NCBI RefSeq assembly: GCF_003143975.1
Contig: NZ_QFVR01000001.1
Span: forward strand, 124,001-188,000
Source of the DNA: Kurthia sibirica
GTDB lineage: Bacteria; Bacillota; Bacilli; Bacillales_A; Planococcaceae
Direction of reading: 5' to 3'
Length of the DNA stretch: 64,000 nucleotides
The notes under the pieces are model-generated. The model made no database searches, was not told the DNA's origin, and saw nothing but the letters and a program-made list of their open reading frames with translations. Shown piece after piece: positions 22,021 through 30,666 of the stretch (positions within the stretch are counted from its first letter, which is position 1; every line of letters begins with the position of its first letter). Position numbers and translations under genes: made by a program.

Positions 22021-23402
22021 CGAAAAAAGTAGAAAAAAAATCACAAGGTAAAAAGAAAACACAAGTATGGGATGGCAATGTTCGCGATGCAGCATTATCG
22101 ATTTTATTGGCGGTCGACAATCAACAGGCATACAGTAACTTACTGCTAAACCAAACAATTGAAAAAAATAAAATTGATGCCAAAGACCGTGGACTGTTGA
22201 CAGAGCTGACTTATGGTACACTACAATATAAAATGACATTAGATTACTATCTTGAACCGTATGTTCGTGGTAAACTAGATGATTGGGTAAGGTGGTTGTT
22301 GAGATTGTCACTTTATCAAATCGCATTTTTAACAAAAATACCGGATCATGCAGCTGTTAATGAGTCAGTTGAAATAGCTAAACATCGTGCAAGACACAAA
22401 GGTGTCAGCTCGACCGTGAATGGTATTTTACGCTCGATTTTGCGCGATGGTATTCGCGATACATCAACGATTGCTGATCCTGCTGAAAAGCTAGCAATTG
22501 AAACAAGTCACCCGCTTTGGTTAGTACAGCGTTATTTGAATGATTTTGGCTATCAAAAAACACATGATATGCTGTTCGAAAATAATTTACCACCTATTCA
22601 AACAGTACGTGTAAATACAGCCAAAGTAACAACAGATGAGGCATTACAAGCACTTTGGGATGAAAATTATTCAGTGCAACGTAGTGAGAATTTACCTGAG
22701 TGTCTTCATATTATTGAAGGGCAGGTTGTACGTTCACAAGCATTTAAAGATGGACTTATTACGATTCAAGATGAAAGCTCGATGTTACCTGCCAATGCTT
22801 TGGATGTTCAACCAGGTATGAGAGTATTGGATATGTGCGCTGCACCCGGTGGTAAAACGACGCATATCGCTGAAAAAATGAATAATGAAGGTGAGTTAAT
22901 CGCGACAGATCTTCATAAACATAAAATTAAGCTCATTGAAGAAAATAGTGAACGTCTTGGTCTTTCGATTATTGCTGCAGAAGTATTGGATGGTCGTAAA
23001 GCAAACGATCAGTTTGATGCGCAATCATTCGATCGTATTTTAGTCGATGCACCATGTAGTGGTCTGGGTGTTATTCGACGTAAACCGGATATTAAATATA
23101 CAAAAAAAGAATCTGATTTTGCATCATTGCATACGATTCAATTAGCTTTACTAGATGCCGCACATGATTTATTGAAAATCGGAGGCAAAATGGTTTACAG
23201 CACATGTACAATTGATAAAATGGAAAACAGTGATACAGTATCATTATTTTTAGAAAAGCATCCGGATATGGAGTTAGCACCTGCACCACAAGCACCTGAA
23301 GCGCTCGTGGCGTTAAGAACGACAGGTACGATGCAAGTATTCCCACAAGATTTTAGTAGCGACGGCTTTTTTGTAGCTGCTTTTGTAAAAAAAGCTCAAT
23401 AA
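22017..23402 (+). CDS. rsmB: 16S rRNA m5C967 methyltransferase
   Basis: AdoMet-dependent methylation of cytosine 967 of 16S rRNA. It has 461 residues. The N-terminal NusB-like domain (roughly 20-160) has ELTYGTLQYK. The C-terminal Rossmann methyltransferase has DMCAAPGGKTTHIAE (near 277), DAPCSGLGVIRRKPD and the catalytic-Cys motif YSTCT. The ATG overlaps the fmt stop. In B. subtilis this is yloM. Confidence 0.96.
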   Translation: MTKKVEKKSQGKKKTQVWDGNVRDAALSILLAVDNQQAYSNLLLNQTIEKNKIDAKDRGLLTELTYGTLQYKMTLDYYLEPYVRGKLDDWVRWLLRLSLYQIAFLTKIPDHAAVNESVEIAKHRARHKGVSSTVNGILRSILRDGIRDTSTIADPAEKLAIETSHPLWLVQRYLNDFGYQKTHDMLFENNLPPIQTVRVNTAKVTTDEALQALWDENYSVQRSENLPECLHIIEGQVVRSQAFKDGLITIQDESSMLPANALDVQPGMRVLDMCAAPGGKTTHIAEKMNNEGELIATDLHKHKIKLIEENSERLGLSIIAAEVLDGRKANDQFDAQSFDRILVDAPCSGLGVIRRKPDIKYTKKESDFASLHTIQLALLDAAHDLLKIGGKMVYSTCTIDKMENSDTVSLFLEKHPDMELAPAPQAPEALVALRTTGTMQVFPQDFSSDGFFVAAFVKKAQ

Positions 23403-23475
23403 AATTAAGCGCTGAAAAACGGATTTGGCTGAGCTGAATCGGTTCGTAAGCCACAAATGGTTAGGAGATCCAATC

Positions 23476-24585
23476 GTGGAAGAAAATTTAAACCCAGTAA
23501 CTGAAGTAAAACGTGTCAAGAAAGAAAAACCAGTATTACGCGAGTCAATTTATTCATTATTACCAGAGGATTTAGAGCAATGGTTAAAAGATAATGGTGA
23601 AAAAGGTTTCCGTGCAAAACAAATTTTTGATTGGTTATATGTGAAACGTGTAACTCAATTTGAAGATATGTCCAACTTATCAAAAGGTCTACGTGATAAA
23701 TTAGCGGCAGCCTTCGAATTAAGTACTTTATCAACATTGATTAAACAAGAATCAAAAGATGGTACAATCAAATTCCTATTCCAACTGCAAGATGGTTACT
23801 CGATTGAAACAGTTTTAATGCGCCATGACTACGGTGCATCTGTTTGTGTAACAACTCAAGTTGGTTGTCGCATCGGCTGTACTTTCTGTGCTTCTACATT
23901 AGGTGGATTAAAACGTCATCTATTAGCTGGTGAAATTATCGAGCAAGTAGTAAAAGTACAACAACAATTAGATGAAACAGGAGAACGTGTTGCATCGGTC
24001 GTAATTATGGGCATCGGTGAACCATTCGATAACTATGATGCACTCATGAAATTCTTACGTGTTATTAATCATGAAGAATCTTTAAATATTGGTGCGCGTC
24101 ATATTACCGTATCAACTTCGGGGATTGTACCGAAAATTTATAAATTCGCTGATGAAGGTATGCAAATTAACTTCGCAGTATCTTTACATGCGCCAAACCA
24201 AGAGGCACGTCAAAAATTAATGCCGATTGCAAAAGCATATAAATTACCAGATTTAATGGATGCAGTACGTTACTACACTGAAAAATCAGGACGTCGTGTA
24301 ACATTTGAGTACGGTCTGATGTCAGGTCAAAATGATTCGGTGCAAGTTGCCAATGAATTAGCAGATTTAATCCAAGATATTAAATGTCATGTTAACTTAA
24401 TTCCTATTAATTATGTACCAGAGCGCGATTATGTACGTACATCACGCAGCAGCATCTTTGCTTTTGAAAAAGCATTGAAAAACCGTAAAATCAATGTAAC
24501 AATTCGTCGTGAACAAGGTTCCGATATCGCTGCAGCATGTGGGCAACTTCGTGCACAAGAGAGAGAAGAAGAGACTGCACACTAA
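23476..24585 (+). CDS. rlmN: Dual-specificity 23S rRNA A2503 / tRNA A37 C2-methyltransferase (radical SAM)
   Basis: Radical-SAM enzyme methylating C2 of A2503 in 23S rRNA and A37 in some tRNAs. The GTG at 23476 is preferred because TAGGAGA lies 8 bases upstream; a TTG at 23425 is in frame but has a weak site. From the GTG it has 369 residues. The cluster motif is C131-x3-C135-x2-C138 (GCRIGCTFC), and [12 protein letters not shown] near the end carries the catalytic Cys. It resembles Cfr, but context and ending fit RlmN. Confidence 0.94.
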   Translation: MEENLNPVTEVKRVKKEKPVLRESIYSLLPEDLEQWLKDNGEKGFRAKQIFDWLYVKRVTQFEDMSNLSKGLRDKLAAAFELSTLSTLIKQESKDGTIKFLFQLQDGYSIETVLMRHDYGASVCVTTQVGCRIGCTFCASTLGGLKRHLLAGEIIEQVVKVQQQLDETGERVASVVIMGIGEPFDNYDALMKFLRVINHEESLNIGARHITVSTSGIVPKIYKFADEGMQINFAVSLHAPNQEARQKLMPIAKAYKLPDLMDAVRYYTEKSGRRVTFEYGLMSGQNDSVQVANELADLIQDIKCHVNLIPINYVPERDYVRTSRSSIFAFEKALKNRKINVTIRREQGSDIAAACGQLRAQEREEETAH

Positions 24586-24600
24586 ATTGAGGTGAAGGTT

Positions 24601-25365
24601 GTGAGATATACCGTAGAGAGTGATATCGGTAAGAAAAGATCGGTCAATGAAGATCGCGCAACTGTAATTTCCCGAAGCAATAATACCGTCCATTTAGCAA
24701 TCGTTGCTGATGGCATGGGCGGTCATAATGCTGGGGATGTTGCAAGTACATTAGCAGTAGAAGGACTACGATCGCGTTTTATAGCAGCATCGGATAGCGA
24801 TTTTTTGACGATGAGCGATTGCACAGCTTGGCTACTCGATACAGTCACACAATTAAACAAGCTTATTTATGATTATTCTCTAAAAAATGAAAATTGTCAG
24901 GGCATGGGTACGACGCTGATTGCTGCAATAATTGCAGAAAATCAAGCGTCTATTTGCCATGTTGGCGATAGTCGAGCTTATATTGTCGACGAGCAGGGAA
25001 TCCAATTGATTACAAGAGACCATTCGTATGTCAATATTCTAGTTGATAGCGGCGAAATAAGTGAGGATGAGGCAAAAATACATCCGAAGAAAAATTATAT
25101 TATTAAATCACTTGGTACGGAAGCGACAATTGAACCTGATTTTTATCAAATACAAATCGAAGAGGCGTCCTATTTTTTAATCTGTTCTGATGGCTTAAGT
25201 AATAAAGTGGATCAGCAACAAATACATATGATCGTTACCTCTTTGCAATCTATTGAAGAAAAGGGACAGGCACTTGTGCAATTAGCCAATGAAAATGGCG
25301 GCGAAGATAATATTACCGTCATTATTGCACAGCCTCTTAAAGATGGAGGTGACGAAATTGCTTAA
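24601..25365 (+). CDS. prpC: Serine/threonine protein phosphatase PrpC (PP2C family)
   Basis: Metal-dependent phosphatase that reverses PrkC phosphorylation. It has 254 residues from the GTG at 24601, which lies behind GAGGTGA; an upstream GTG is in frame but sits within that site. PP2C motifs are SVNEDR (near 18), VADGMGGHNAGD, GMGTTLIAA, HVGDSRAY and CSDGLSNKV. The Asp residues in these bind the metal ions. It overlaps prkC by 8 bases, so phosphatase and kinase are made together. Confidence 0.96.
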   Translation: MRYTVESDIGKKRSVNEDRATVISRSNNTVHLAIVADGMGGHNAGDVASTLAVEGLRSRFIAASDSDFLTMSDCTAWLLDTVTQLNKLIYDYSLKNENCQGMGTTLIAAIIAENQASICHVGDSRAYIVDEQGIQLITRDHSYVNILVDSGEISEDEAKIHPKKNYIIKSLGTEATIEPDFYQIQIEEASYFLICSDGLSNKVDQQQIHMIVTSLQSIEEKGQALVQLANENGGEDNITVIIAQPLKDGGDEIA

Positions 25366-27313
25366 AGGTAAGAGAATAAGCGGCAGATACAAGGTGTTGG
25401 AAGTGATCGGTGGGGGCGGCATGTCCAATGTGTACTTAGCACATGATATGATTTTGAACCGCGACGTGGCTGTAAAAGTATTGCATTATAGTTTTAATGA
25501 TGAGGAAGAGGCGAAGCGTCGCTTTCAACGAGAAGCACTGTCAGCGACGAGCCTTAATCACCCAAATATAGTCAGTATCTATGATGTCGGCGAAGATGAG
25601 GGAATGCATTATCTTGTAATGGAATACGTTAAGGGGATGACCCTTAAACAATATATAAATGAATATGCGCCACTGGCACCAACACGCTGTGTTGAAATAA
25701 TGGAACAGCTAACATCAGCCATTATGATTGCCCATCAACATCAAATTATACATCGTGATATTAAGCCACAAAATATTTTACTTGATGAAGATGGTCATGT
25801 GAAAATTACTGATTTTGGTATTGCAATGGCCTTATCCTCTACCTCTTTTACGAAAACAAATTCGGTATTAGGAACTGTCCATTATTTGTCACCAGAACAA
25901 GCGCGAGGTGGTATTGCGACAAAGAAATCCGACATTTATTCACTTGGTATCGTATTATACGAACTGCTGACTGGAGAATTACCTTTTTCAGGGGAATCGG
26001 CTGTGTCGATTGCTTTAAAGCATTTACAATCAGAAACACCCTCTGTTCGTGCAATCGTTCCGACGATTCCACAATCATTGGAAAATGTCGTATTAATTTC
26101 AACGTCGAAAGATGCGCGACATCGCTATCCAACAGTTGAAAAAATGCGTGATGATTTGGAAACAGTCCTATCGCTTGAGAGAGCTCATGAAGCGAAATTT
26201 GTTGTGCCTGAGGATCATGATGCAACGAAAGCAATGCCAATCATTAAAGCACGTCCTATTTACGATCAACAAAGCGAAGAGGTCAGTGCGATTGTACAAC
26301 CGCCAAAAACATCGGAAAAACCACGGAAAAAAAAGAGTAAATTAAAATGGCTTGTCGCGTTAATAGGTGCATTATTAATTATTTTTGCTGTGTTATATTT
26401 TACGATGCCCCAGTTCTTTTCAGCGAAGAAAATTGCTGTCCCGGATGTTACAGACAGCTCGTTAGATCATGCGATTGATAAGTTGCAGGGCGCAGGTTTT
26501 GCAATCGGTAAGCAGACGACCCAAAATTCTTCTGCTATCAATGAGGGAAAAGTGATAAATACACGTCCTGCAGCTGGCACAGAGCGTCAAAAAGGAACGG
26601 AAGTTGACCTTGTCATTAGCGAAGGTAAAGCCAAAAAAACGATGTCTGATTATATAGGCAAGAATATTGATCAAGTGAAGTCTATCCTTGAAAAACAAGG
26701 GTATAAAAATATAGTTGTGAAAAAATCTTTTTCTTCTAAAGAAATCGATTCAGTTATTAAGCAATCACCGATGGAGGGCTCTTCAAATGTCCCGAGCGAA
26801 ACGACAATTACATTGACAATTAGCAAGGGCGTCGCAGAAAATATTTTATCAAATTTAATAGGATTTGATGAAAATGCCTTGAAAACATACGCTAATTCAT
26901 CCGGTTTTAATATAAAAATTACCGATGAGGCATTTTCAGATGATGTTGCCAAAGGGCAAGTTATGGCACAGTCCATTGAAGCAGGAACATCATTAAAAGT
27001 AGGGTCTACAATCAATGTCACGTTATCAAAGGGTATGGAGAAAAAACCAGCAAAACGATTTGTTAAAACAGTAGAGATTCAATTTGAGCCTGAAGAAGAT
27101 GACGATGGTGAAGAAGCAAATTATCAAAAAATAAAAATCTATATTCAAGATGCTACACATTCGATAAAAGACGTCCATCAAGAGTTTAGAATTTACGACG
27201 ATATTAAGAAAAATATCACACTAGAAATAGAACAGGGCAAGGAAGCTTCCTACCGTGTAGAACGTGATGGCGAAGTGCTTTATGATGAAACAATTTCATA
27301 TGATGATCTATAA
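25358..27313 (+). CDS. prkC: PASTA-domain serine/threonine protein kinase PrkC
   Basis: Membrane Hanks-type kinase sensing cell-wall muropeptides or lipid II. The TTG at 25358 follows GGAGGTGA at ideal distance and gives 651 residues; ATG 25343 and GTG 25349 are less likely. The Gly-rich loop GGGGMSNVY is near 18-26, with Lys40, HRDIKPQN (catalytic Asp134) and DFGIA. A single membrane helix at 331-350 follows a Lys-rich stretch. Three PASTA repeats (about 358-560) and an extra C-terminal domain complete it. Several Thr sites in the activation loop (STSFTKTNS) match autophosphorylated PrkC sites. Confidence 0.96.
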   Translation: MLKGKRISGRYKVLEVIGGGGMSNVYLAHDMILNRDVAVKVLHYSFNDEEEAKRRFQREALSATSLNHPNIVSIYDVGEDEGMHYLVMEYVKGMTLKQYINEYAPLAPTRCVEIMEQLTSAIMIAHQHQIIHRDIKPQNILLDEDGHVKITDFGIAMALSSTSFTKTNSVLGTVHYLSPEQARGGIATKKSDIYSLGIVLYELLTGELPFSGESAVSIALKHLQSETPSVRAIVPTIPQSLENVVLISTSKDARHRYPTVEKMRDDLETVLSLERAHEAKFVVPEDHDATKAMPIIKARPIYDQQSEEVSAIVQPPKTSEKPRKKKSKLKWLVALIGALLIIFAVLYFTMPQFFSAKKIAVPDVTDSSLDHAIDKLQGAGFAIGKQTTQNSSAINEGKVINTRPAAGTERQKGTEVDLVISEGKAKKTMSDYIGKNIDQVKSILEKQGYKNIVVKKSFSSKEIDSVIKQSPMEGSSNVPSETTITLTISKGVAENILSNLIGFDENALKTYANSSGFNIKITDEAFSDDVAKGQVMAQSIEAGTSLKVGSTINVTLSKGMEKKPAKRFVKTVEIQFEPEEDDDGEEANYQKIKIYIQDATHSIKDVHQEFRIYDDIKKNITLEIEQGKEASYRVERDGEVLYDETISYDDL

Positions 27314-27331
27314 AATCAAAGGAGGAAATAT

Positions 27332-28213
27332 ATGGCTAAGGGCCAAATTAGAAAAGCGTTAGCAGGTTACTACTATGTTTATGACGACGGTAAAGTATAT
27401 CAAACAAGAGGAAGAGGTGTCTTTCGTAAGAGGGGAATCACACCGCTTGTAGGTGATTTTGTCGAGTATGTTGTAGAGGGAAATAATGATGGTACTGTTA
27501 CGGAAATTTTTCCGCGTATGAATGAACTTGTACGCCCACCTATTTCCAATGTCGATCAAGCTATTTTAGTATTTTCGGTGAAAGAGCCTAATTTCAATAC
27601 TGTCTTACTCGATCGCTTTTTAGTAGCGTTAGAATCGTTTGATGTAGAACCTATTATTTGTCTCACAAAATTGGATCTCCTACCAGAAGATGAAAAGCCG
27701 CTTATTGCCAAATATAAGGAACAATATGAAAAAATCGGGTATACTATTATCGAAACATTTATCGATGATGCACAACTTCTCGACAAAATTACTCCGTTAT
27801 TGGAACATAAAACAACTGTGCTAGCTGGACAATCAGGTGTGGGAAAATCTACACTCTTGAATACATTAATGCCAGAGCTTAACTTAAAAACAGGCATCAT
27901 TTCCTCGGCGTTAAATCGTGGGAAGCACACAACGCGCCATGTTGAGTTAATCGAAGTAGCAGGAGGACTTGTGGCGGATACTCCAGGTTTCAGTTCATTT
28001 GATTTTGAAACAATTGAAAAAGAACAGTTAACAGCTTGTTTTCCAGAACTTCAAAAAGCTTCTGAAAGCTGCAAATTTAGAGAATGTCTTCATTTAAAAG
28101 AACCAAAATGCGAAGTGAAAAAACTTGTGGAGTCAGGTAGTATCGAGCAGTATCGCTACGATCATTATTTACAATTCCTACAAGAAATAACAGATAGAAA
28201 GCCGAGGTACTAA
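27332..28213 (+). CDS. rsgA: Ribosome small subunit-dependent GTPase A
   Basis: Circularly permuted GTPase that checks late 30S maturation (B. subtilis CpgA/YloQ). It has 293 residues. An N-terminal OB fold is followed by the permuted G domain: G4 TKLD (112-115) comes before the P-loop GQSGVGKST (166-174) and DTPGFSSFD. A C-terminal zinc knuckle shows CKFRECLHLKEPKC. AAAGGAGGAAA precedes the ATG. In B. subtilis PrkC phosphorylates this protein, which fits the neighbourhood. Confidence 0.97.
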   Translation: MAKGQIRKALAGYYYVYDDGKVYQTRGRGVFRKRGITPLVGDFVEYVVEGNNDGTVTEIFPRMNELVRPPISNVDQAILVFSVKEPNFNTVLLDRFLVALESFDVEPIICLTKLDLLPEDEKPLIAKYKEQYEKIGYTIIETFIDDAQLLDKITPLLEHKTTVLAGQSGVGKSTLLNTLMPELNLKTGIISSALNRGKHTTRHVELIEVAGGLVADTPGFSSFDFETIEKEQLTACFPELQKASESCKFRECLHLKEPKCEVKKLVESGSIEQYRYDHYLQFLQEITDRKPRY

Positions 28214-28215
28214 AT

Positions 28216-28881
28216 ATGATTAAAATTGCCCCATCTATATTAGCCGCAGATTTTGCAAAGTTAGGCGAAGAAGTAAAAGAAGTGGAAGCAGCAGGAGCTC
28301 ATCTTATTCACATCGACGTTATGGACGGTCATTTTGTACCGAATATCTCATTTGGTGCAGCGGTAATGGCTTCAATTAAACCATATACGACACTTCCGTT
28401 AGATGTGCATTTAATGATTGAAAATCCGGATGATTATATCGAAGAATTTGCAAAAGCAGGAGCTGATTACATTACCGTGCATGTAGAAGCTTGCCGTCAT
28501 TTACACCGTACACTTCAATTGATTCGTTCATTTGGTGTGAAACCGGGCGTGGTGTTAAATCCACATACTTCAGTTGATTCGATTAAACATGTGCTAGGTG
28601 ACATTGATTTAGTTTTATTGATGACTGTAAATCCAGGTTTCGGTGGTCAAAAATTCATTGAATCAGTAGTGCCGAAAATTGCTGAGTTATCCTATATTAT
28701 TCAAGAGCGAGGCTTAGATATCGATATTGAAATTGATGGTGGGATTACGGCAGAAACAATCGTTCCGTGTGCAGAGGCTGGTGCGACGATTTTTGTAGCT
28801 GGTTCTGCAATCTATGGTAAAGAAGACCGCACAGCAGCTTTACAAGCTATCTTAGAAGCGGGAGAAAAGGCAATAAGATGA
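28216..28881 (+). CDS. rpe: Ribulose-phosphate 3-epimerase
   Basis: Pentose-phosphate enzyme interconverting ribulose-5-P and xylulose-5-P. It has 221 residues in a TIM barrel. IAPSILAADFAKL opens the protein, HIDVMDGHFVPNIS carries metal ligands, and VNPGFGGQ and DGGI bind phosphate. It lies two bases after rsgA and overlaps thiN by 4 bases. Confidence 0.97.
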   Translation: MIKIAPSILAADFAKLGEEVKEVEAAGAHLIHIDVMDGHFVPNISFGAAVMASIKPYTTLPLDVHLMIENPDDYIEEFAKAGADYITVHVEACRHLHRTLQLIRSFGVKPGVVLNPHTSVDSIKHVLGDIDLVLLMTVNPGFGGQKFIESVVPKIAELSYIIQERGLDIDIEIDGGITAETIVPCAEAGATIFVAGSAIYGKEDRTAALQAILEAGEKAIR

Positions 28882-29531
28882 GAACAGCAATTGTAGTTGC
28901 TGGAGGACCAAAAAAGGAAATCGTCCTAGATGATTTCCTTTTTCCACATAACGAAACAGTTTATATAGGTGCCGACCATGGTTCAATTTATTTGTTAGAA
29001 GCGGGTATTATACCGAATGCGGCGGTAGGAGACTTTGATTCGCTTACTTTAGAAGAATGGCAGTTAGTTAAAGAACAGGTTGCTGAAGTAGATGGTTTTC
29101 AAGCTGAAAAAAATGAAACAGACACCGAACTAGCCATCATAAAAGCATTAACCTATGAACCAGAGATCATCTATATTACGGGTGTTACAGGAGGTAGATT
29201 AGATCATTATGAATCAAATCTACATTCTGTCTACCGTTTACAGCAACAAAATCCATCTATTCCTCTTATTATTGTTAATACATCAAACTGCTTGCAATTT
29301 CTTTTTGCTGGTATGCATACAATTCGGCATACAAATAAATATAAATACTTGTCCTTTTATCCATTTGGAGGTCCGATTGCTGGCGTCACGCTAACGGGTG
29401 TGAAATACACTACCAATAATTTAGCGATGCCTATAGGCTCAGGGCGCTTCACAAGCAATGAGATTGTAGAGGCTGAAGCGACGCTACAATTTACCGACAA
29501 TGCGATTCTTATGATCCGCAGCAGAGATTAA
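28878..29531 (+). CDS. thiN: Thiamine pyrophosphokinase
   Basis: Converts thiamine to thiamine pyrophosphate with ATP. It has 217 residues. Motifs GADHGS, GDFDS and the Asp-rich KNETDTELAI are visible, and TGGRLDH follows. The ATG overlaps the rpe TGA. In B. subtilis the next gene is spoVM; none is found here. Confidence 0.95.
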   Translation: MRTAIVVAGGPKKEIVLDDFLFPHNETVYIGADHGSIYLLEAGIIPNAAVGDFDSLTLEEWQLVKEQVAEVDGFQAEKNETDTELAIIKALTYEPEIIYITGVTGGRLDHYESNLHSVYRLQQQNPSIPLIIVNTSNCLQFLFAGMHTIRHTNKYKYLSFYPFGGPIAGVTLTGVKYTTNNLAMPIGSGRFTSNEIVEAEATLQFTDNAILMIRSRD

Positions 29532-29648
29532 TTATCTTCTTTGCTTAGAAAGGAATCCTTCTAGAGTACTGGTAAAGGATCCCGATATACAGAATCATTC
29601 AGTTCACATAGACCGACCATTATTGTGCTACAAAATTAAAAGAATGCA

Positions 29649-29690
29649 CAAAAAAACGACAATGTCATAAAATGACGTTGTCGTTTTTTA
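29649..29690. terminator. Bidirectional terminator between thiN and rpmB
   Basis: An A-run plus CGACAATGTCA stem pairs with TGACGTTGTCG plus a T-run around a TAAA loop. It has T tracts on both strands and serves the convergent thiN and rpmB. Confidence 0.9.
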
Positions 29691-29722
29691 GTGAACAATT
29701 AACCAGTGGGCTAATTGTTCAC
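29691..29722. other. Second hairpin next to the thiN/rpmB terminator
   Basis: A perfect 11-bp inverted repeat (29691-29701 with 29712-29722) directly beside the terminator and just past the rpmB stop. It has no T run of its own; it may protect the rpmB mRNA 3' end or strengthen termination. Confidence 0.6.
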
Positions 29723-29742
29723 ATCAAGCTGTTAAATTCGTA

Positions 29743-29931
29743 TTAAACGCGTTCAACTTTACCTGATTTTAAAGCACGAGCAGATACCCATACTTTTTTA
29801 GGTTTACCATCAACTAGAATACGGACTTTTTGTAGGTTTGCGCCCCAAGTACGTTTACTAGAGTTCATTGCGTGAGAACGATTGTTACCAGCACGAGCTT
29901 TGCGGCCAGTAATTACACATTGTTTTGGCAT
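29743..29931 (-). CDS. rpmB: Ribosomal protein L28 (bL28)
   Basis: A 62-residue 50S protein on the minus strand, as in B. subtilis. It reads [23 protein letters not shown] and ends [13 protein letters not shown]. It has only one cysteine, so it is the zinc-independent form. GGAGGA lies ahead of the ATG on the minus strand. Confidence 0.98.
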   Translation of the reverse strand: MPKQCVITGRKARAGNNRSHAMNSSKRTWGANLQKVRILVDGKPKKVWVSARALKSGKVERV

Positions 29932-29997
29932 ATTGTTTTCCTCCTATATAAGAAGTTGAAAGTTCAGTTTTCACTTCGATATTTCACATACTTTAAT

Positions 29998-30026
29998 AAT
30001 TTAACATACGTTATAGTTCATTGCAA
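29998..30026 (-). promoter_or_regulatory. Promoter of rpmB
   Basis: On the minus strand TTGCAA (30026-30021), a 17-bp spacer ending in TGT, then TAAATT (30003-29998). The TG makes it an extended -10. Confidence 0.6.
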
Positions 30027-30220
30027 CTCATTTTCTTTGCCTTTCAAGAAAAAAACCTTTACACCTAAATCTTTTGTTAGGAATTAATTAACAGATAAAT
30101 AATAAATTGTATTTAAAAGGATTTTAAATAGGTGTATTTGAGGAATTTTAGAGATAAATTGCTGAATTATACTTAATATATATGCTTTCCTGATGTATAA
30201 TAATTTCTGTATGTATAAAG

Positions 30221-30250
30221 TTGTTCTTTGTTTTAAAAAAATAGTACAAT
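30221..30250 (+). promoter_or_regulatory. Promoter of the Asp23-family gene and fakA
   Basis: TTGTTC (30221-30226), 18 bp, TACAAT (30245-30250), about 36 bp before the ATG. Confidence 0.5.
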
Positions 30251-30285
30251 ATAGAATAGTTAACTTTAAGTCAGGGGGCTAAATT

Positions 30286-30648
30286 ATGTCAGTAGAACTT
30301 AAAAACGAATTCGGAAGCATAGATATTTCAAATGATGTCGTTTCTCAAATTACGGGTGGAGCAGCAATCGAATGTTACGGGATAGTTGGTATGGCTAGTA
30401 AACACCAAATCCGTGATGGGCTTACTGATATTCTACGTAAAGAGAACTTTGGTAAAGGCGTAGTTGTACGTCAAATTGGTGAAGAACTTCATGTTGATAT
30501 GTATGTAATAGTTAGTTATGGTACAAAAATTTCCGAGGTAGCCTATCAGGTTCAATCTAAGGTTAAATATACACTCGATAAATCTGTAGGTATGGCTGTA
30601 AAATCAGTTAATATCTATGTACAAGGTGTTCGTGTAGCGAACGTGTAA
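30286..30648 (+). CDS. yloU: Asp23/Gls24 family envelope-stress protein (YloU)
   Basis: A 120-residue Asp23/Gls24 (PF03780) protein with IAGIVCYGIVGM-like core (here AAIECYGIVGMA) and VKSVNIYVQGV at the end. The family forms membrane-associated assemblies linked to alkaline or cell-wall stress in staphylococci; the role in this species is not known. AGGGGG precedes the ATG. It lies 18 bases before fakA, an almost invariant pairing in Firmicutes. Confidence 0.93.
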   Translation: MSVELKNEFGSIDISNDVVSQITGGAAIECYGIVGMASKHQIRDGLTDILRKENFGKGVVVRQIGEELHVDMYVIVSYGTKISEVAYQVQSKVKYTLDKSVGMAVKSVNIYVQGVRVANV

Positions 30649-30666
30649 GAGGAGGAACTTATTCAA

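Larger units (their letters stand above)
29932..30285. other. Divergent promoter region between rpmB and the Asp23-family gene
   Basis: About 354 AT-rich bases holding promoters for both directions (listed separately). No open frame resembling SpoVM or any other small protein is seen on either strand. Confidence 0.6.

Noticed and set aside
23476-24585. Cfr-type antibiotic resistance methyltransferase
   Set aside because: Sequence blocks and the conserved rsmB-rlmN-prpC order fit RlmN, the housekeeping enzyme.
29743-29931. Minus-strand rpmB as a sign of inversion or transfer
   Set aside because: rpmB is in this orientation in the same place in B. subtilis; it is ancestral.
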